The notes beneath the pieces are model-generated. The model saw nothing but the letters and a program-made list of their open reading frames with translations, searched no databases and was not told the origin of the DNA. The position numbers were made by a program, and so were the translations under genes. Shown one piece after another: positions 6,771 through 9,632 of a stretch of DNA of 9,632 nucleotides; position 1 is the stretch's first letter, and each line of letters starts with the position of its first letter. Origin of the DNA: Cyclobacteriaceae bacterium (lineage in GTDB: Bacteria; Bacteroidota; Bacteroidia; Cytophagales; Cyclobacteriaceae). The DNA lies in the NCBI GenBank assembly GCA_029882675.1, contig JAOUKJ010000113.1:1-9632 (forward strand), read 5' to 3'.

Positions 6771-7142
6771 ATGAAGATCGCACTAATAGCACACGATGGC
6801 AAAAAGGCAGAAATGGTTGCTTTTTTACTTGAAAACAAATCTTTTCTCGGCGATGCAGATCTTGTAGCTACAGGCACTACCGGCAGCCACATTGAAAAAG
6901 CCGGACTAAAAGTTAACCGTCTGCTGTCAGGCCCTTTGGGAGGAGATGCCCAAATAGCCGCTATGGTAGCTACCAAACAACTGGACATGGTTATTTTTTT
7001 TCGAGACCCTATGGGGAAACACCCACATGAACCCGATGTACTGATGCTCATTCGATTGTGCGATGTCCACAACATCCCGCTTGGCACTAATCCGGCCACA
7101 GCCGAACTGCTGTTGCGCGGTGCGATGAATCCGGAAAAATAA
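6771..7142 (+). CDS. mgsA: Methylglyoxal synthase
   Basis: The enzyme converts dihydroxyacetone phosphate to methylglyoxal and phosphate in the cytoplasm, a bypass of lower glycolysis that is inhibited by phosphate. The 123-residue protein covers the whole family domain: IALIAHDGKK (His8, Asp9), the phosphate-binding ATGTTG (33-38), SGPLGGDAQ with the catalytic base Asp59 (E. coli Asp71) and FFRDP (Asp79). It continues with HPHEPDV (His86 and Asp89, matching E. coli His98 and Asp101) and NIPLGTNPATAELLL. All catalytic residues known from the E. coli enzyme are present. The ATG at 6771 is chosen over an in-frame TTG at 6753, which falls inside the -7 box. It lies upstream of pfkA on the same strand with a 134-base gap and separate promoters, so it may be transcribed alone. 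No terminator is visible after it. Confidence 0.96.
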   Translation: MKIALIAHDGKKAEMVAFLLENKSFLGDADLVATGTTGSHIEKAGLKVNRLLSGPLGGDAQIAAMVATKQLDMVIFFRDPMGKHPHEPDVLMLIRLCDVHNIPLGTNPATAELLLRGAMNPEK

Positions 7143-7226
7143 GTGACCGTACGAATTATTAATTCATAACTATTAAACAGGAAATGGCCTTTATCACCAT
7201 TATCTATTCACTGAATGATCAAATGG

Positions 7227-7257
7227 TTGTCTAAATGTAGGCTTTGCATTAACTTTG
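7227..7257 (+). promoter_or_regulatory. Promoter of the pfkA operon
   Basis: TTG at 7227-7229 is followed, after 20 bases, by TAACTTTG at 7250-7257. This is a full match to the Bacteroidota arrangement TTG-N17-23-TAnnTTTG and the best promoter in the window. Transcription should begin near 7263, about 14 bases before the pfkA ATG. The gap from the mgsA stop (7143-7226) has only a weak dyad, GAATTA-T-TAATTC (7153-7165). Confidence 0.7.
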
Positions 7258-7276
7258 GCGCCTTAATCAGAAAATA

Positions 7277-8257
7277 ATGAGTGAAATAAAAACAATAGCT
7301 GTATTTACTTCAGGAGGAGATGCCCCCGGCATGAACGCCGCAATCCGGGCTGTAGTGAGGGCTGGAATCTATTATGGAAAAAAAGTCTATGGCATATATC
7401 GTGGCTATGATGGAATGATACAGGGTGAATTTGAAGAACTGGGAGCCCGTTCGGTAAGTCACATCATACAACGTGGAGGGACTATTTTAAAATCGGCCAG
7501 AAGCGCGGAATTCAGAACAAAAGAAGGTCGGAAAAAGGCTTATGACAATCTGAAAAAATTCAATATCGATGCCCTGATCGCCATCGGGGGAGATGGTTCT
7601 TTCAGGGGGCTGAATATTTTTGATCAGGAATATGATATGCCCAGTATATGTATCCCGGGGACCATTGATAATGACCTGCCCGGTACCGACTATACCATCG
7701 GTTATGACACAGCCACCAATACGGCTGTAGATGCCATTGATAAAATAAGGGATACAGCACTATCACACCATCGCCTGTTTTTCATAGAGGTGATGGGACG
7801 AGATTCCGGGCAAATTGCCATCAACAGTGGACTGGCCGGGGGATCAGTAGCTATCCTGATACCGGAAGAAAAAACCTCCATTGACGAATTGGTCTTCAAG
7901 CTCCATCAGACGGCCAAAAGTGATAAAAAATCGAGCCTGGTGATTATTGCCGAAGGCGGAAAAAGCGGTAGTGCGATGGACATTGCCAAACAGGTTACTG
8001 AAAAATTCAGCTATTTTGATGCGAAAGTAACCATACTAGGCCACCTGCAACGCGGGGGAAAACCTACTTATTTTGACCGGGTACTGGCCAGTAAATTTGG
8101 CGTTGCTGCTGTAGAAGGATTACTCAACGGAGTCAGGGACGTCATGACAGGCATTCAGGGAAACAAAATTGTCTACAACAGCTTTGACGTAATCAGTAAA
8201 CTCAAGCCTGACATTGACCATGAATCCTACCGAATATCAAAAATTCTTTCCATATAA
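7277..8257 (+). CDS. pfkA: ATP-dependent 6-phosphofructokinase
   Basis: PfkA phosphorylates fructose 6-phosphate to fructose 1,6-bisphosphate, the committed step of glycolysis. The 326-residue length is normal for the bacterial enzyme. Visible motifs are TSGGDAPGMNAAIRAVVR (11-28), GGDGS (104-108) and PGTIDNDLPGTD with the catalytic base Asp131 (E. coli Asp127). MGRDSG (173-178), IIAEGG with Glu226 and GHLQRGG (255-261) follow. Glycine in GGDGS and in PGTIDND marks the ATP type rather than the pyrophosphate type. Three changes against E. coli PfkA stand out. The allosteric Glu187 position is Val191 (GGSVAILIPE). Lys211 is Ser215. The fructose-6-phosphate-binding Arg243 is Lys250. The first two suggest altered effector control. 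It is first in an apparent operon, 20 bases before the glucokinase gene, and no Shine-Dalgarno is seen before its ATG. Confidence 0.96.
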   Translation: MSEIKTIAVFTSGGDAPGMNAAIRAVVRAGIYYGKKVYGIYRGYDGMIQGEFEELGARSVSHIIQRGGTILKSARSAEFRTKEGRKKAYDNLKKFNIDALIAIGGDGSFRGLNIFDQEYDMPSICIPGTIDNDLPGTDYTIGYDTATNTAVDAIDKIRDTALSHHRLFFIEVMGRDSGQIAINSGLAGGSVAILIPEEKTSIDELVFKLHQTAKSDKKSSLVIIAEGGKSGSAMDIAKQVTEKFSYFDAKVTILGHLQRGGKPTYFDRVLASKFGVAAVEGLLNGVRDVMTGIQGNKIVYNSFDVISKLKPDIDHESYRISKILSI

Positions 8258-8277
8258 CCGGAAAAACAAAATATACT

Positions 8278-9246
8278 ATGCAAAAACTTGTCATTGGCAT
8301 TGACATCGGTGGGACAAGCACAAAATTTGGGCTTGCTGCACGTGATGGCCGTGTTATTTATAACTCCCGGATTTCCACGACTGGTCACGACAGCTTTGAA
8401 ACCTATTTTGATATACTCACCGGCGAAATCGAGCAAGCGATACAATCGTTGGGTAATGAAGCTGAAATACTGGGAGCAGGTGTAGGCGCCCCCAATGGAA
8501 ACATTTATACCGGAACCATTGAAAATGCACCCAACCTGCCCTGGAAATACCAACTTCCCATTGCAAAATTACTGCAAGATAAATTTAATATCCCTGCCAT
8601 GCTCACCAATGATGCCAATGCCGCAGCTATTGGGGAAATGGTTTATGGTGGGGCCAAGGGAATGCGCGACTTTGTCGTCATCACACTAGGCACCGGTTTG
8701 GGCAGTGGCATTGTAGCCAATGGCAGCGTAGTTTACGGCCACGACGGTTACGCAGCCGAAATGGGCCACGTCACTGTACGCAACAACGGAAGACAATGTG
8801 CCTGTGGGAAAAAAGGATGTCTGGAAACGTATGTTTCAGCCACTGGCTTAAAACGTACACTCTATAAGCTTATGGCCGATGAGGTGGCTGACAGTGGCCT
8901 GAGGGACATCAGTTATAACGACCTGTCCACCACAGCCATAAGCGATGCAGCTTTAAACGGTGATCCTATTGCATTAAAAGCCTTTGAATATACTGGGAAA
9001 ATATTGGGTAGAGAACTGGCCAATACTGTAGCATACACCAGCCCGGCTGCAATATTTCTTTTCGGCGGACTGGCAAAGGCAGAAGACTTGATTTTTGATC
9101 CTACTAAAAAACACATGGAAGACAATTTGCTGTCTTTTTATAAAGGAAAAGTAAAAATATTACCCTCGGGTCTTGGCGATGAAAATGCCCCCATACTGGG
9201 TGCAAGCAGCCTGATCTGGAAACATCTTGAAGAGAATAACTCATGA
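8278..9246 (+). CDS. glk: ROK-family glucokinase
   Basis: This 322-residue kinase has the full ROK layout. It shows the phosphate-binding loop GIDIGGTSTKFG (7-18), TNDANAAAIGE with catalytic Asp112 (110-120) and LGTGLGSG (137-144). EMGH (161-164) is followed by the zinc-binding CACGKKGCLE (Cys174, Cys176, Cys181 with His164). FGG (262-264) lies near the C-terminal nucleotide site. There is no N-terminal helix-turn-helix, so it is a sugar kinase rather than a ROK repressor. Its position between pfkA and a GH15 glucan-hydrolase-like gene makes glucose the likely substrate; fructose or N-acetyl-hexosamines are possible alternatives in this family. It starts 20 bases after pfkA. Its last codons overlap the next gene (ATGA at 9243-9246), so it is probably co-transcribed and translationally coupled. 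ROK kinase call is sure; glucose specificity is inferred from context. Confidence 0.9.
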   Translation: MQKLVIGIDIGGTSTKFGLAARDGRVIYNSRISTTGHDSFETYFDILTGEIEQAIQSLGNEAEILGAGVGAPNGNIYTGTIENAPNLPWKYQLPIAKLLQDKFNIPAMLTNDANAAAIGEMVYGGAKGMRDFVVITLGTGLGSGIVANGSVVYGHDGYAAEMGHVTVRNNGRQCACGKKGCLETYVSATGLKRTLYKLMADEVADSGLRDISYNDLSTTAISDAALNGDPIALKAFEYTGKILGRELANTVAYTSPAAIFLFGGLAKAEDLIFDPTKKHMEDNLLSFYKGKVKILPSGLGDENAPILGASSLIWKHLEENNS

Positions 9247-9632
9247 AAAGACATACGTATGATTATGGTCTGATTGGTAACTGTGCTTTTCAGGCACATA
9301 TACATACGGACACACACATTGGATGGATGTGCTGGCCCAGGTTCGATAGCAGCTTTATCTTCGGCCAAATGATGGATGAAGAAAAAGGTGGAGACTTCAG
9401 TATTAAACCCGCCGAGGGATTTGTCCGTTCCCGGCAATATTATATCGAGAATACCAATGTGCTCTGCACCGAAATAGAAACCGCTGAAGGGTGGTACCGG
9501 GTAACGGACTATGCCCCCCGGTTTCTCCAGTACGAAAGGTATTTCAAGCCTTTGATGTTAATAAGGAAAATTGAAACACTGGCAGGTACACCCCGTGTAA
9601 TCATTAATTGCGACCCCAGGGGTGATTATGGG
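9243..9632 (+). CDS. GH15 glucoamylase/trehalase-like protein, N-terminal part
   Basis: The frame starts at the ATG overlapping the glucokinase stop (ATGA) and is open to the window edge, giving 130 residues. The beginning, YDYGLIGNCAFQAHI followed by IGWMCWPRFDSSFIFG (residues 26-41), matches the N-terminal beta-sandwich of bacterial GH15 proteins, whose usual form is YGLIGNG...DWLCLPRFDS. The catalytic glutamates lie in the later (alpha/alpha)6 barrel and are outside the window, so activity cannot be checked. Known GH15 enzymes include glucoamylases, glucodextranases and trehalases. No signal peptide is visible, so an internal storage glucan or trehalose is more likely than an external polysaccharide. 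Coupling to glucokinase fits direct capture of the released glucose. Confidence 0.88.
   Translation, partial: MKRHTYDYGLIGNCAFQAHIHTDTHIGWMCWPRFDSSFIFGQMMDEEKGGDFSIKPAEGFVRSRQYYIENTNVLCTEIETAEGWYRVTDYAPRFLQYERYFKPLMLIRKIETLAGTPRVIINCDPRGDYG

Noticed and set aside
8227..8553. 108-codon minus-strand frame across the pfkA/glucokinase junction
   Set aside because: Antisense to two clearly coding regions, no promoter and no recognisable protein family.
1..9632. CRISPR arrays, tRNA or rRNA genes, insertion sequences, phage or defence genes
   Set aside because: No regularly spaced repeats, cloverleaf-like segments, transposase motifs or defence-type domains were found on either strand; the content is core metabolism.

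Overview
The window reads as ordinary chromosome of a member of the Bacteroidota. The start codons mostly lack Shine-Dalgarno sequences. Several genes are preceded by exact matches to the -7 box TAnnTTTG used by the primary sigma factor of this phylum. The gene content also fits: a DUF5009-type membrane acyltransferase, pyruvate phosphate dikinase, a SnoaL-like lipoprotein and a ROK glucokinase beside a GH15 enzyme. The genus cannot be fixed from this sequence alone.

Layout. Bases 1-410 hold the end of a small lipoprotein gene (+). It converges on a GT4-type glycosyltransferase gene (445-1746, -). A 603-base AT-rich spacer follows. It contains a strong 31-base dyad (1944-1974), a second imperfect dyad (2234-2254) and an isolated -7 box (2188-2195), but no convincing gene. 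Next comes a multi-pass membrane protein of the DUF5009/heparan-alpha-glucosaminide N-acetyltransferase family (2350-3540, +). It converges on ppdK (pyruvate, phosphate dikinase, 3643-6411, -), with a hairpin between them. A 359-base divergent region separates ppdK from mgsA (methylglyoxal synthase, 6771-7142, +). After mgsA come pfkA (6-phosphofructokinase, 7277-8257), a ROK glucokinase (8278-9246) and the start of a GH15 glucoamylase-like gene (9243 to the window edge). The last three are tightly packed and look like an operon driven by a well-formed promoter at 7227-7257.

How the genes fit together. The right half is a sugar-to-triose node. GH15 could release glucose from an alpha-glucan or trehalose-type substrate. 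Glucokinase phosphorylates it and PfkA commits it to glycolysis. MgsA drains dihydroxyacetone phosphate when phosphate is limiting. PpdK, divergently transcribed, interconverts pyruvate and phosphoenolpyruvate at the other end of the pathway.

Most of the window is well-known metabolism, and no large new system is visible. The most interesting unexplained structure lies in the ppdK/mgsA divergent region. On the minus strand there is a promoter-like box, then a 22-codon open frame in which 8 residues are aromatic, then a 12-base palindrome covering its stop codon, then a hairpin with a long U-tract, all upstream of ppdK. This could be a leader-peptide/attenuator unit or a separate short transcript. 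A second point of interest is PfkA, where residues matching the E. coli allosteric site (Glu187, Lys211) and one substrate contact (Arg243) are changed.
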